NCBI RefSeq assembly: GCF_026013905.1
Contig: NZ_CP110257.1
Span: forward strand, 1,116,001 to 1,180,000
From: Schlegelella aquatica
GTDB taxonomy: Bacteria; Pseudomonadota; Gammaproteobacteria; Burkholderiales; Burkholderiaceae_C
Direction: 5' to 3'
Length of the DNA: 64,000 nt
This document shows, in pieces, positions 27,331 through 38,179 of the stretch (its first letter is position 1; every line of letters begins with the position of its first letter). The notes below the pieces were generated by a model that was not told where the DNA came from, made no database searches, and saw nothing but the letters and a program-made list of their open reading frames with translations. The translations under genes and the position numbers were made by a program.

Positions 27331-27681
27331 ATGAACGCCACCCACACCACCACGCAAGTCGTTCGGGTACCGGGGCGTTTGGTGCCCCTGGCCACGCTCG
27401 CCCGCCTGCTGGAGCGGCTGGATCACAGCCAGGAGCCGGTCGACGCCGACCAGTACCTGGCCGTCGTGCGGCGCTTGCAGCAGTTGTTGCAGGACACGCG
27501 CGCCGACGACGCCCTCCACGCGGTGCTCGAGGCCTTTCCGTCGGCGGCGCAGGTGTACGAGAACCTGCAGTACCGACATGCCGGCCTGTGCCGCAGTCCG
27601 CTGGAGCGCTCGCTGCGCAGCGAGCTGGCGGCGCGACAGGTGATCGAACGCGTCTCTGGCGGCGAGCCCGCCGCCGGGTGA
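27331..27681 (+). CDS. Conserved hypothetical protein
   Basis: A 116-residue soluble, helix-rich protein: LVPLATLARLLERLDHSQEPVDADQYLAVVRRLQQLLQ, then VLEAFPSAAQVYENLQYRHAG and a basic SPLERSLRSELAARQVIERV. Similar short proteins occur in related Burkholderiales, without a function. The ATG at 27331 is preferred over an in-frame start at 27247, whose leader looks non-coding. Divergent from the flavoprotein gene. Confidence 0.68.
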   Translation: MNATHTTTQVVRVPGRLVPLATLARLLERLDHSQEPVDADQYLAVVRRLQQLLQDTRADDALHAVLEAFPSAAQVYENLQYRHAGLCRSPLERSLRSELAARQVIERVSGGEPAAG

Positions 27682-27806
27682 ACGTGGTCGGGTGAGCGCG
27701 GTCGGACCCGCGCCATCGCCGGGGTTGCCGCTGCGTGCCTGAGCCCTGACGCTTGCGCAACCACCACGGCCAGTGCGCCGGGAACCGGGCTTGCTGTGGG
27801 CGCGGC

Positions 27807-29303
27807 ATGCGATTGAGTCCCGACGAGCACGTCACGGCCGACGCCCTGGAGCACGGCAAACGGTTCCTCGTTCGTGATGCGGCGTGGGCGAGCCTGGCCG
27901 GCTCGCTGCAAGGCGGGGTCGTTCTGGTGGGCTTCGCCCTCGCGCTGGGCGCCGGGCCCATGCAGATCGGCCTGCTGGCCGCCATTCCATTGATGGCTCA
28001 GGCGCTGCAGCTGCCCGCCATCGCGCTCGTCGAGCGGCTGCAGCAGCGCCGCAAGATCGCCGTCGTGGCCGTCACGGCGGCGCGCGTGCTCATCTTGTCG
28101 ATGGCCCTCCTGCCCTGGGTGGCCGACCACGCCAACCGCCTGCACCTGCTCATCGCGATGCAGTTCTGCATCTCCGCGCTCGGCTCGGTGTGCGCCTGCG
28201 CGCTCAATTCCTGGCTGCACCAGCTCCTGCCCCGCGACGGGCTGGGCGCCTTCTTCGCCAAACGCCTGTTCTGGTCCACCAGCATCGCGTGCGTCGGCAC
28301 GCTGGCGGCCGGCCAGTTGATCGATCGTTGGCCCTTCGAGCCGGCGCTGTACGCCTACTCGGCGTCCTTCGCTGCCGCGGCCTTGGCGGGCTTCATGAGC
28401 TCCTGGGCGCTCGCCCGGGTGCCGGAGCCGCGCATGGTGAGCCATCCGCACGGCACGGTGTTCTCGCGCCTGGGGCAGCCGCTCACCGATGCCAACTTCC
28501 GCAACTTCCTCGTGTTCATGGCGTCGTGGAACGTGGCTTCGAACTTCGCCGGGCCCTTCCTCACGGTGTACTTGATGAAGCACCTGGGACTGAGCCTCGG
28601 AACGGTGACCACGCTGTGGGTGGCGAGCCAGGTGGCCAACGCGCTGACGCTGTATCTCTGGGGCCGGCTGTCGGACCGCCTCAGCAACAAGGCCATCCTT
28701 TCGGTGGCGTTGCCTGCATGGTTCACCTGCGTGCTGGCCCTCGTGTTCGTCGCCGAGCCGCAGCCGCACCGCTTCACGCTGCCCATGCTCTATCTCATCC
28801 ACGTCGTCATGGGCACGGCCTCCGGAGGGATCGGCCTGGCCAACGGCAACATCGGGCTCAAGCTGGCGCCGCAAGGGCAGGGCACGGCCTATCTGGCGGC
28901 CATCAGCCTGGTCGGTTCGCTGGTGGGCGGCACGGCGCCGCTGCTGGCCGGGGCCGTGGCCGAGTGGCTGCAGCACTCACAGCTCTCGCTCGCTTTCCAT
29001 TGGGCCTCGGCGTATGCCGAGGGTGACGTGTCGGTGTTCACCTTGACGCACTGGGAGTTCCTGTTCGCCATCTCGGCCGCGCTCGGGCTGTATGTGCTGC
29101 ACCGTCTGTCGAAGGTGGCCGAGGGGCATGACATCAGCGAGCGCGTGGTGGTGCAGCAGTTCGCGCTCGAGGCGATGCGCAGCGTCAATCACCTGTCCAC
29201 CGTCGGGGGCATGCTGGGCAATCTGTTCACGTTCGGCCGTCTGTTCGACCGCAGGCTCTATTCCCGCTCCGCCTGGCGCGACCAGCCGGGACGGCCGACG
29301 TGA
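27807..29303 (+). CDS. MFS transporter
   Basis: A 498-residue integral membrane protein with about 12 hydrophobic helices and a typical MFS inter-domain pattern. The cytoplasmic loop ERLQQRRKIAV sits between helices 2 and 3, and LWGRLSDRLSNKAIL is the equivalent loop in the second half. A C-terminal cytoplasmic tail of about 60 residues includes EGHDISERVVVQQFALEA. Substrate is not evident. The start MRLSPDEHVTAD was chosen for its hydrophilic MFS-like N-terminus. Convergent with the DMF-amidase-like gene. Confidence 0.88.
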   Translation: MRLSPDEHVTADALEHGKRFLVRDAAWASLAGSLQGGVVLVGFALALGAGPMQIGLLAAIPLMAQALQLPAIALVERLQQRRKIAVVAVTAARVLILSMALLPWVADHANRLHLLIAMQFCISALGSVCACALNSWLHQLLPRDGLGAFFAKRLFWSTSIACVGTLAAGQLIDRWPFEPALYAYSASFAAAALAGFMSSWALARVPEPRMVSHPHGTVFSRLGQPLTDANFRNFLVFMASWNVASNFAGPFLTVYLMKHLGLSLGTVTTLWVASQVANALTLYLWGRLSDRLSNKAILSVALPAWFTCVLALVFVAEPQPHRFTLPMLYLIHVVMGTASGGIGLANGNIGLKLAPQGQGTAYLAAISLVGSLVGGTAPLLAGAVAEWLQHSQLSLAFHWASAYAEGDVSVFTLTHWEFLFAISAALGLYVLHRLSKVAEGHDISERVVVQQFALEAMRSVNHLSTVGGMLGNLFTFGRLFDRRLYSRSAWRDQPGRPT

Positions 29304-29315
29304 CACCCGGCGTGA

Positions 29316-29334
29316 CGGCCTGCCTTGCGGGCCG
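29316..29334. terminator. Hairpin between convergent genes
   Basis: CGGCCTGC and GCGGGCCG form an 8-bp stem (one G-U pair) with loop CTT, in the 41-bp gap between convergent genes. No T-tract on either strand, so efficiency is doubtful. Confidence 0.35.
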
Positions 29335-29344
29335 CTGGGGCGCG

Positions 29345-30712
29345 TCAGGGGGCGTGCGCGAGCCGGCGAATGATGTTGCGCGTGACGACGGGCACGACGG
29401 GGTCGCTGCCATTGGCGAGGACCTGGGCCCAGTCGGTCGTGCCTGCGGTGAACACCCATCCCTTGCCCTTGCGGTGCAGGCCCATGGTGGCGGTGTGCAA
29501 CCCTTCCCAGGCGGCGTGCCGCTCGCGATGAGGCAGCTCCTGCCAGCGGGGGCCAAGCGGGGCGGCGGCCAGCACTTCCAGCTGCGGCGGCGTGCCGCAT
29601 TCCGCGGCCCACGGTGCCAGGCGCACGCGTGAGCAGCCGGCATCCGCCCATTCCAGCGCGGCGCCGTCGCATTCGTAGCCCACGAGCGGCGGCGTGCTCG
29701 CCTCGCCGAAGCGCGCGCCGAGCGTCAGCCCCGTCCCTTCGAAGACCCAATGGCCGGGCTGCTGCACGATGTAGCCGTGCGCCTCGCGGGGCCCGTCCCA
29801 CCAGCCGCCGCCGTGCCGGTAGCTCACCCCGGCCAGACCGTCCTCCGGCCGCCCCGCGCCCGAGGCGGGCCACCAGTGGTCGAAGGCGCCCCTCGGCCCG
29901 CCTTGGTGGCACACCATCGCGCGGTCGCCCTCCACCAGGTGAATGCGCCACCAGCACAGGTTGGCCGCGAAGAAGGCCGCACGGCCACCGGCCGCGACGA
30001 AGACCTCCACATGGTCGCGCATCGCCTCGCTCCAGTACTCGTCGTGCCCCACGCTCACCATCAGCCGGTGGCGGGGCAGCAGGTCGGGCTCGCGGTGCAC
30101 GTCCAGGTCGGTGCAGAACTCCACCTCGTGGCCTTCGGCCGCCAGCCACCGGATGAAGGGGGCGTCCCAGTGCGCGAAGGTCTGCCGCGGCGAGCCGGGG
30201 TCGTAGTGGTCCGGGGCGCCGAAGGTGATGCCTCCGATGCCGCCGCCTGGGCGCTGCAAGCTCAGACGCGCCCCCGGGCGCGCCGGGTCGGCCGAGCGGG
30301 GCGGGCGATCGTAGAAGCAGCCGCCGCCCGTCCAGTTGTAGGCCTGGTAGGTGGCGATCGGCAGCTTGTACACGAGGGGGCTGCGGCCCGGCCCTCGCAC
30401 CACGAAGAGCGCGGCGGCACGGTCCATCGCGGCAGCCAAGGGCTGAGGATCGGGCTCCTGCAGGTGGGCGACGTACACACCGGGCGGCCAGGTGCGCCGG
30501 ATGGCGAACTCGTATGCCGGCCAGCCCCAGTCGGCCTCGGGGCGGCCTTCCGGGGCGGCGAGGCCGTCCATCCAGCCGCTGGTGTGCACGTGCTCGAAAC
30601 CGTGCCACCACCGGTGGAACGCCACGCAAAAACGCGGCGCGTCGGTGGACACGTGCAACACCAGCGTGCCGCCTGCGTGCACGCTGGGCCACGCGGGGTA
30701 GCCGCGGATCAC
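29345..30712 (-). CDS. N,N-dimethylformamidase beta-subunit-like C-terminal domain protein
   Basis: A 455-residue protein matching the DMF-amidase large-subunit C-terminal domain family. Supporting segments are YQAYNWTGGGCFYDR, FAHWDAPFIRWLAAEGHEVEFCTDLD, LMVSVGHDEYWSEAMRDHV and GRAAFFAANLCWWRIHL. No signal peptide. True DMFase needs a small subunit and breaks formamide C-N bonds; this stand-alone protein may act on another substrate. Its start overlaps the carbamoyltransferase stop by 4 bp, so the two work in one operon. The pairing hints at biosynthesis or turnover of a carbamoylated or amidated small molecule, which is inference. Confidence 0.78.
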   Translation of the reverse strand: MIRGYPAWPSVHAGGTLVLHVSTDAPRFCVAFHRWWHGFEHVHTSGWMDGLAAPEGRPEADWGWPAYEFAIRRTWPPGVYVAHLQEPDPQPLAAAMDRAAALFVVRGPGRSPLVYKLPIATYQAYNWTGGGCFYDRPPRSADPARPGARLSLQRPGGGIGGITFGAPDHYDPGSPRQTFAHWDAPFIRWLAAEGHEVEFCTDLDVHREPDLLPRHRLMVSVGHDEYWSEAMRDHVEVFVAAGGRAAFFAANLCWWRIHLVEGDRAMVCHQGGPRGAFDHWWPASGAGRPEDGLAGVSYRHGGGWWDGPREAHGYIVQQPGHWVFEGTGLTLGARFGEASTPPLVGYECDGAALEWADAGCSRVRLAPWAAECGTPPQLEVLAAAPLGPRWQELPHRERHAAWEGLHTATMGLHRKGKGWVFTAGTTDWAQVLANGSDPVVPVVTRNIIRRLAHAP

Positions 30713-32424
30713 GCCCGGTGCTCGTCGGCGACCGGCCCCACCGCCTCGGGCTCGACCTTCTTGCGCACCAGATAGGGCGGCATCGCCAGCGCGTGCATCG
30801 GCGTTCGGCGGAACGATTCCACCGCCTGCGCGGGCGTCTCGACGATCGGCTCCTCCTTGCGGTTGAACGAGGTGTTCATCAGCACCGGCACGCCGGTGCG
30901 GGCGTGGAAGGTCTCGAGCACCCGGCGCAAGAAGGCGTCGTCGTCCGGCCCCACCGTCTGCAGCCGAGCGGTGCAGTCCACGTGCGTGACGGCCGGAATC
31001 AGCGAGGCCGCCTCGCGGTGCACGGGGGCCGCGAACTGCATGAAAGGCGAGGGCCGGCGCATGTCGAAGAACTTGTCCGCATGCTCAAGCAGCACGATCG
31101 GCGCGAGCGGGCGGAACCACTCGCGCTGCTTCACGCGCGCGTTGATCCAGTCGCGAACCTCGTCGCGGCGGGGGTCGGCGAGGATGGTGCGATGCCCGAG
31201 CGCCCGCGGGCCGAATTCGCTGCGCCCCTGGTACAGCGCGACCACCTTCGTCTGCACGAGCAGGTCCACGATGGCCACCGCCAGATCGTCGGGCTTTTCA
31301 ACGACCAGGTCGTCCGCGCCTTCCAACGCGGCCTCGATGTCTGCCATGCGCGGCTCGGGGCCGAGGTAGTCCTGGCGCCAACGCCATTCGCACCGCTGCC
31401 CCAGAAGCGCGGTGAGCCCGTACACCGCGCAGCCGATCGAGGTGCCCGCATCGCTCGGGGCCGGGGGGATGAACACCCGCTCGAAGGGCGTGCGGCGCAG
31501 CAGCAGGTCATTGGCCGAGCAGTTGAGCCCGGTGCCCCCGGCAAAGCACAGATGGGGCAGGCCCGTCTGCCGGTGCAGCCAGTGCGCGAGCTCGAGCAAT
31601 GCCTCCTCGAACGCACGCTGCCCGGCGGCCGCGAGGTTGGCCACGTCTCGGAATTTGGAGCGGTCCTTGGGGTCGTAGCGAAAGCGCGGCCGCACCGCGA
31701 TGAGGTCGCGCCATGCCGGGGGGATGGCGACCTTGTAGCCGTCCACCTCCAAAGGCGGCAGCCCGAGCGCGTCCGGGTCCCCGTGCGGGGCCAGGCCCAT
31801 CACCTTGCCCTCGTTGCCCTCGCCGGGAAACATCGCCTGCGTCAACAGGAAATAGAACATGCCCAGGCCCACGGGCGTCGAGCCCTCGCCCTCGTAGAGC
31901 TGCTTGCCCAGGCACTCGAAGCGGCCCCGACGGTCCACGCGGTAGAAGGACGACACCTCGCGCCAGTGCCCCGGCACTTCGCCCGCGCCGTCCCAGGGCT
32001 CGGTGAGGTCGGACACGGCGCTGCCTTGCCCGTCCACGATCATCACCGCCGCCTCCTCGAAGGGCGAGGGGTGGAACACGCTGTACAGGTGCGCCAGGTG
32101 GTGCGAGATGCGCGCGCGCTTGCAGCCGGGGGCCAGGTGCAACACCTCGGCGATCTCCTGCTCGTACTCGTCCAGGCGCTGCACTTCGGCGTCCGAGGAG
32201 TAGCACTCCACCAGCGCGTCGATGGGCTGATCCAGCCCCGTCACCACGTCGCGGTACACGTCACGCAGATCGCCGACCTTGCCCCAGTGGTGCTTGCGCC
32301 GGGTGATGCGCTCCTTCTGGATGGCGCAGAGCAACCGTGAGCCTTGCATCACGCAGATGCTGCCGTCTTGCGTGCGGTTGATGCCGACGACCACCGGGCC
32401 GCCGCGCGGGGCGGGATCGCTCAT
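30709..32424 (-). CDS. Carbamoyltransferase (NodU/CmcH/TobZ family)
   Basis: A 571-residue enzyme moving a carbamoyl group from carbamoyl phosphate to a hydroxyl via carbamoyl-adenylate. The N-terminal ASKHA/Kae1-like part has VVGINRTQDGSICVM, ISHHLAHLYSVFHPSPF and VDGQGSAVSDL, then LCFAGGTGLNCSAND. The C-terminal domain shows YQGRSEFGPRALGHRTILADPR and a later PVLMNTSFN. All family landmarks are present. AAGGAGG lies upstream of the ATG. Substrate is unknown; known relatives modify Nod factors, cephamycins and aminoglycosides. No sugar or antibiotic genes are nearby. Confidence 0.9.
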   Translation of the reverse strand: MSDPAPRGGPVVVGINRTQDGSICVMQGSRLLCAIQKERITRRKHHWGKVGDLRDVYRDVVTGLDQPIDALVECYSSDAEVQRLDEYEQEIAEVLHLAPGCKRARISHHLAHLYSVFHPSPFEEAAVMIVDGQGSAVSDLTEPWDGAGEVPGHWREVSSFYRVDRRGRFECLGKQLYEGEGSTPVGLGMFYFLLTQAMFPGEGNEGKVMGLAPHGDPDALGLPPLEVDGYKVAIPPAWRDLIAVRPRFRYDPKDRSKFRDVANLAAAGQRAFEEALLELAHWLHRQTGLPHLCFAGGTGLNCSANDLLLRRTPFERVFIPPAPSDAGTSIGCAVYGLTALLGQRCEWRWRQDYLGPEPRMADIEAALEGADDLVVEKPDDLAVAIVDLLVQTKVVALYQGRSEFGPRALGHRTILADPRRDEVRDWINARVKQREWFRPLAPIVLLEHADKFFDMRRPSPFMQFAAPVHREAASLIPAVTHVDCTARLQTVGPDDDAFLRRVLETFHARTGVPVLMNTSFNRKEEPIVETPAQAVESFRRTPMHALAMPPYLVRKKVEPEAVGPVADEHRA

Positions 32425-32547
32425 GGAAGGGCCTCCTTCGGACAGGACGTTGGGCTGGCAGTGCCAGGCAAGCCGAGTGCCCACGAGCCGCGGCCCTGCG
32501 CGCCTGCGCCCAGGCCCGCGCCGTGCCCGCCGAGGAAAGCCGCGCCG

Positions 32548-33534
32548 TCACTCCAGCCGGCCGATGTGCTTGGCGAGGTCTTTCATCTTGACGATGTCCT
32601 GCGCCCAGTAGCGCGAGAACTCGTCGGCATCGAGGTAGTCGAGCGGGCTGCCCGTGTTGTGGATGGCCTGTCGGAAGGCGGGGTCCCTGGACAGCCGCTG
32701 CATCGCCGCGCGCAGCGTCTCGATCACTTCTGTCGGAGCAGCGGCGGGTGCGAAGAGCCCCGACCACTGTGCATACTGCACGGGGATGCCCCGGTCCCGC
32801 AGGCTGGGTACCTCGGGCAGCGAGGTGAGCGGCTTGTCGCCCCAGTGCGCCAGGGCCCGCAGCTTGCCGGCCTTGATGTGCTGCACCACGCTGGCCGGGC
32901 CGCTGGCCAGCACGTCCACCTGACCCCCCAACAACGCCGTCACCGCGGGGCCCGCGCCGGTGAAGGGGATGTGCGTCATCTTGATGCCGGTGGCCTTCTC
33001 CAGTTGGGCCATGGGCACATGCACGGTGCCGTAGTTGCCCGAGCTGCCGTAGTTGACCTGTCCAGGCCGGCGCTTGGCGTCCGCCAGGAAGTCCTCCAGC
33101 GTCTTCCAGGGGGCGTCCGCGCGAATCACCAGCACCGTGGGGTCGGCAGTGATGCGAGCGATGGGCTTGAACTGCTCGGGCTGGAAACTCGGCTTGCGGC
33201 CGAGGAGATGGTCGGCCTCCGGCAGCATCGAGATCGACGACAGGCTGAGCAGCAGCGTGTAGCCGTCGGCCGGCGCGCGGGCGGCGGCGCCGATGCCCAA
33301 TGCGCCGCCGGCCCCGCCCTTGTTCTCGACCACCACGGACTGCTTCAGCTCGCGCCCCAACGCCTCGGCCAGCGGGCGTGCCACGGCGTCGGCCACGCCA
33401 CCGGGTGGAAAGGGCACGATCAAGGTGACAGGCTTGTCCGGATAGGCCGCCTGGGCGTGCGCGGGCCACACAGAGGCCGCGACCACCAGGGCTGCACCGA
33501 GCATGCAGCCGAAGCTGCGACGACAGGGGTTCAT
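32548..33534 (-). CDS. Bug-family (TctC-like) periplasmic substrate-binding protein
   Basis: A 328-residue tripartite-tricarboxylate-type receptor of the Bug family, abundant in Burkholderiales. Signal peptide ending AHA, then the signature YPDKPVTLIVPFPPGG, VVENKGGAGGALG, VNYGSSGNYGTVHV and GAGPAVTALLGGQVD. It binds organic acids or similar ligands in the periplasm. The membrane subunits (TctA/B) are not in the window. It lies downstream of the FAH-family gene on the same strand and may be co-regulated by the divergent GntR gene. Confidence 0.92.
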   Translation of the reverse strand: MNPCRRSFGCMLGAALVVAASVWPAHAQAAYPDKPVTLIVPFPPGGVADAVARPLAEALGRELKQSVVVENKGGAGGALGIGAAARAPADGYTLLLSLSSISMLPEADHLLGRKPSFQPEQFKPIARITADPTVLVIRADAPWKTLEDFLADAKRRPGQVNYGSSGNYGTVHVPMAQLEKATGIKMTHIPFTGAGPAVTALLGGQVDVLASGPASVVQHIKAGKLRALAHWGDKPLTSLPEVPSLRDRGIPVQYAQWSGLFAPAAAPTEVIETLRAAMQRLSRDPAFRQAIHNTGSPLDYLDADEFSRYWAQDIVKMKDLAKHIGRLE

Positions 33535-33576
33535 GCTTTGTCTCCTCTTTCCTCTTTGTGCGGCAGAGCGTGAGCG

Positions 33577-34449
33577 TCAGCCGACGAATCGGTTCTCGAT
33601 CACGCCGACGCCCTCCACCTCGATGCGCACGACGTCCCCCGGGCGCAGAAAGCGCGGCGGGTTCATCCCCAACCCGACCCCGGCCGGCGTGCCGGTGGCG
33701 ATCACGTCGCCGGGGTAGAGCGTGATCCCCCGGGACACCGTCTCGATCAAGGTCGGGATGTCGAAGATCATCTGCTCGGTCGAGGCATCCTGCCGAAGCT
33801 CGCCATTGACCCAGCAACGCACCCGCGTGCGGCGGCCATCCATTTCGTCGGCAGTCACGATCCAAGGCCCCATGGGGCAGAAGGTGTCGAACGACTTGCC
33901 CATGTCCCATTGCTGGTGTCGCATCTGCACGTCCCGGGCCGTCACGTCGTTGACCACCGTGTAGCCGAACACGTGGCCCATCGCCTCGGCGCGGGAGATG
34001 TTCTTGCCGCCGCGGCCGATCACCACCGCCAGTTCGGCCTCGTAGTCCACCTGCTCGGTGATGCACGTGGGCAGCCGCACGTCGTCGTAGGGGCCGACCA
34101 CGCATTCGGGAACCTTGGTGAACACGATGGGCCAGGTCTCGGTGGCCCCATCGTTGCCCTTGAACACCGAGGACTGCAACTCCTGGGCATGGGCCCTGTA
34201 GCTGCGCCCGACGCACCACAGGTTGCGCCGCGGCAGCGGCAGCGGGGCGAGCAGACGCACCCGGTCCAACTCGACCGGTTCACCGGCCGCGGCGGGCATC
34301 GGCGCGCCGGCACTCAGCCGCTCGATGAGGGAAAGGGCTCCGCGGGGAGTGTCCTCGGGCTTCACGTCCAGGGGGGCGACGTGCCGGCCGTCGCCTGCGA
34401 CGAGGCCCACCTGCACGCGCCCGGCGTGCATGAATGTGGCGATCTTCAA
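33577..34449 (-). CDS. Fumarylacetoacetate hydrolase family protein
   Basis: A 290-residue enzyme of the FAH superfamily (hydrolases, decarboxylases or isomerases of beta-keto acids). Core motifs: NLWCVGRSYRAHA, VDYEAELAVVIGRGGKNIS, VFGYTVVNDVTARD, YPGDVIATGTPAGVG. The conserved Glu/Glu/Asp metal-site pattern appears intact. I choose a TTG start because AAGGAG sits just upstream; an internal ATG (MHAGR) is the alternative. Divergent from the GntR gene, with operator-like repeats between. Confidence 0.86.
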   Translation of the reverse strand: MKIATFMHAGRVQVGLVAGDGRHVAPLDVKPEDTPRGALSLIERLSAGAPMPAAAGEPVELDRVRLLAPLPLPRRNLWCVGRSYRAHAQELQSSVFKGNDGATETWPIVFTKVPECVVGPYDDVRLPTCITEQVDYEAELAVVIGRGGKNISRAEAMGHVFGYTVVNDVTARDVQMRHQQWDMGKSFDTFCPMGPWIVTADEMDGRRTRVRCWVNGELRQDASTEQMIFDIPTLIETVSRGITLYPGDVIATGTPAGVGLGMNPPRFLRPGDVVRIEVEGVGVIENRFVG

Positions 34450-34457
34450 GCTCGCTC

Positions 34458-34473
34458 CTTTTGATACCAAAAG
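34458..34473. promoter_or_regulatory. GntR operator-like palindrome upstream of FAH gene
   Basis: CTTTTG-ATAC-CAAAAG, a 6-bp inverted repeat immediately upstream of the FAH-gene ribosome binding site. Its reverse strand reads CTTTTGGTAT, the same 10-mer as the site before the GntR gene. A second palindrome, GACCA-N5-TGGTC, is at 34483-34497. Confidence 0.65.
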
Positions 34474-34586
34474 AACCAATAAGACCAAAGTGTGGTCCAA
34501 CCCGCGGGTCGGCAACAGGCGGGTTTTCCCTCCATCGGCCCATAGACCTGAAGACTTGACCTACAGCGCTGAAGCCAGAGGGCCGT

Positions 34587-34608
34587 CTTTTGGTATGATT
34601 TGGTATTC
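34587..34608. promoter_or_regulatory. GntR operator-like direct repeats upstream of GntR gene
   Basis: CTTTTGGTAT at 34587-34596 is followed by TTTGGTAT at 34599-34606. They lie about 20-40 bp before the GntR start codon and share the motif of the site at 34458-34473, suggesting autoregulation and control of the divergent FAH gene. Confidence 0.65.
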
Positions 34609-34626
34609 TTCTCTTGCCACGCCGCG

Positions 34627-35295
34627 ATGGACACCGGACACAAGCTGCGCCAAGACCTCCTGCACCATCTCGCGTCAGGCCTTTGGCGGCCCGGTCAGCG
34701 CCTGCCCACGGAGCGCGAGTTGAGCGAGCGGTATCAAGTGAGCCGCACCACCGTGCGCAGGGTTCTCGCCAGCCTGAAGGAGCGCGGGCTGATCACACAG
34801 ACGGTCGGCAGCGGCACCTACGTGAGGGGGCCGGGCGCCGGCGCAGCGGATTCGAGCGACGCCGGCACTGCGGCCACTACCAGCCCGGCGGAACTGATGG
34901 AGGCGCGGCTCGCCCTCGAACCGGCCATCGTCGAGATGGTCATTCGACACGCCACGCCGGCGGACTTCCAGCGCATGGAGGAATGCTGCGCGTGCGCCGA
35001 GGCGGCCGCCACGATGGAGGAATTCGAGGTCTGGGACGCGAAGCTGCACGAGACCATCGCCCAGGCCACGCGCAACAACTTCCTGCGGGAGGTGTTCGAC
35101 CTCATGAACGAAGTGCGCAGCCAGGACGTCTGGGGCCAGCTCAAGCGGCGCAGCTTGACGGCGGAGCGGCGCGCGGCGTATCAGGCCGAGCATCGGCGCC
35201 TCGTCGCGGCCCTCAAGGACCGGGACGCCGCGCTGGCCCGGCAATTGACCCTCGAGCACCTGCTGCACGTGCGGCGCAACCTGCTCGGATACTGA
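34627..35295 (+). CDS. GntR-family (FadR-type) transcriptional regulator
   Basis: A 222-residue regulator. The winged helix-turn-helix (about 1-70) contains LRQDLLHHLASGLWRPGQRL, YQVSRTTVRRVLASLKERGL and QTVGSGTYV. The C-terminal helical FCD effector domain includes EARLALEPAIVEMVIRHATPADF, WDAKLHETIAQATRNNFL and AEHRRLVAALKDRD, with the His/Asp pattern that binds a metal and a carboxylate ligand. Divergent from FAH and Bug genes, so a regulator of organic acid uptake and breakdown is likely. Start ATG MDTGHKL. Confidence 0.92.
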   Translation: MDTGHKLRQDLLHHLASGLWRPGQRLPTERELSERYQVSRTTVRRVLASLKERGLITQTVGSGTYVRGPGAGAADSSDAGTAATTSPAELMEARLALEPAIVEMVIRHATPADFQRMEECCACAEAAATMEEFEVWDAKLHETIAQATRNNFLREVFDLMNEVRSQDVWGQLKRRSLTAERRAAYQAEHRRLVAALKDRDAALARQLTLEHLLHVRRNLLGY

Positions 35296-35311
35296 CCGGG
35301 CCCCGCCGCTC

Positions 35312-37369
<2,058 letters not shown>

Positions 37370-37673
37370 GGCGGTGAGTGTTCTTTGAGGGGAGATGGAG
37401 GGATTCGGACGATCGGTCGATTCTAAGAGGGGCGCCAAGACGGGCGACGTTCACCTGCGGCCGCGCGCGCCCGCCCGGCGCCGCCACGCGCAGTCGTGAG
37501 AAAAGGTAAAAGAGCCCATGCTGGCGTCATCCGCCCGGGCGCTGGTGCGTTGATCGGGTGGAGGCGCCGTCGGCAGTGCCGGCGGTGCGGTACCGCTTTG
37601 CGCCCAGGGCCAGCGATGGCTGGCGCGGGGGCAAAGCAGCACGGCCCGCGACTCGGGCCCGCGAGGAGTCGCC
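37370..37673. other. Intergenic region between glnS and a secreted protein gene
   Basis: A 304-bp spacer between divergent genes. It contains GC-rich imperfect hairpins and a good ribosome binding site (GAGGAG) for the downstream gene, but no RNA gene, riboswitch or convincing promoter that I can identify. Confidence 0.5.
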
Positions 37674-38042
37674 ATGATTCGACGTATCTGGTTGGCCGGC
37701 GCTGCGCTGGCCTGGGGCGCCCTGAGCGCCATGCCTGCCTGGGCGGGTGACAACATCTACTGGTCCATCGGCGTGCACAGCCCGGGCGTGTCCACCACGG
37801 TCTCCAACGCCCGGCCGATCGTGACCTACCCGGCCCCCGCGGTGGTGTATCCCGCCCCGACCGTGGTGTACCCGGGGCCGCCGGTGATGTTCGGGCCCCC
37901 GCCCGTGATGTACGCGCCGCGGCCCGTGTACGTACAGCCCGCACCGGTGGTCGTGTACCCGGCCCCGGGTCATTGGCACAAGCACAAGTACAAGCACCGC
38001 CACGACGGTTGGCGAGGCCGCCACGGCGGCTGGGACGACTGA
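37674..38042 (+). CDS. Secreted Pro/Tyr/Val-rich protein with His-rich tail
   Basis: A 122-residue protein with a clear signal peptide (ending MPAWAGD). The mature part has a repeat-like core of Y-P-A-P units (VVYPAPTVVYPGPPV and similar, about 55-100), then a His/Lys/Trp-rich tail HWHKHKYKHRHDGWRGRHGG. Similar PXY-rich small exported proteins occur near many Burkholderiales genes without known role. The His-rich end could bind metal; that is speculation. No transmembrane segment after the signal. Confidence 0.75.
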   Translation: MIRRIWLAGAALAWGALSAMPAWAGDNIYWSIGVHSPGVSTTVSNARPIVTYPAPAVVYPAPTVVYPGPPVMFGPPPVMYAPRPVYVQPAPVVVYPAPGHWHKHKYKHRHDGWRGRHGGWDD

Positions 38043-38097
38043 CGCCCGGGGCTCGCCACGCGTTGGACTCGCCCCGCCCGGGGGCGACGAAACGAAC

Positions 38098-38121
38098 CGG
38101 GCGCCGACGAAGCGGCGCCCG
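38098..38121. terminator. Perfect 8-bp hairpin between convergent genes
   Basis: CGGGCGCC and GGCGCCCG around an 8-nt loop (GACGAAGC), midway between the secreted-protein gene and the convergent ABC binding-protein gene. On the reverse strand it is followed by GTTCGTTTCG; no strong T-tract, so it may be a weak bidirectional terminator. Confidence 0.5.
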
Positions 38122-38179
38122 TGCGGAGGGAACTCTCGGAAAGGCAGCCTCTTGCGCTCGGCTGCCGGGGTCCGGCGGC

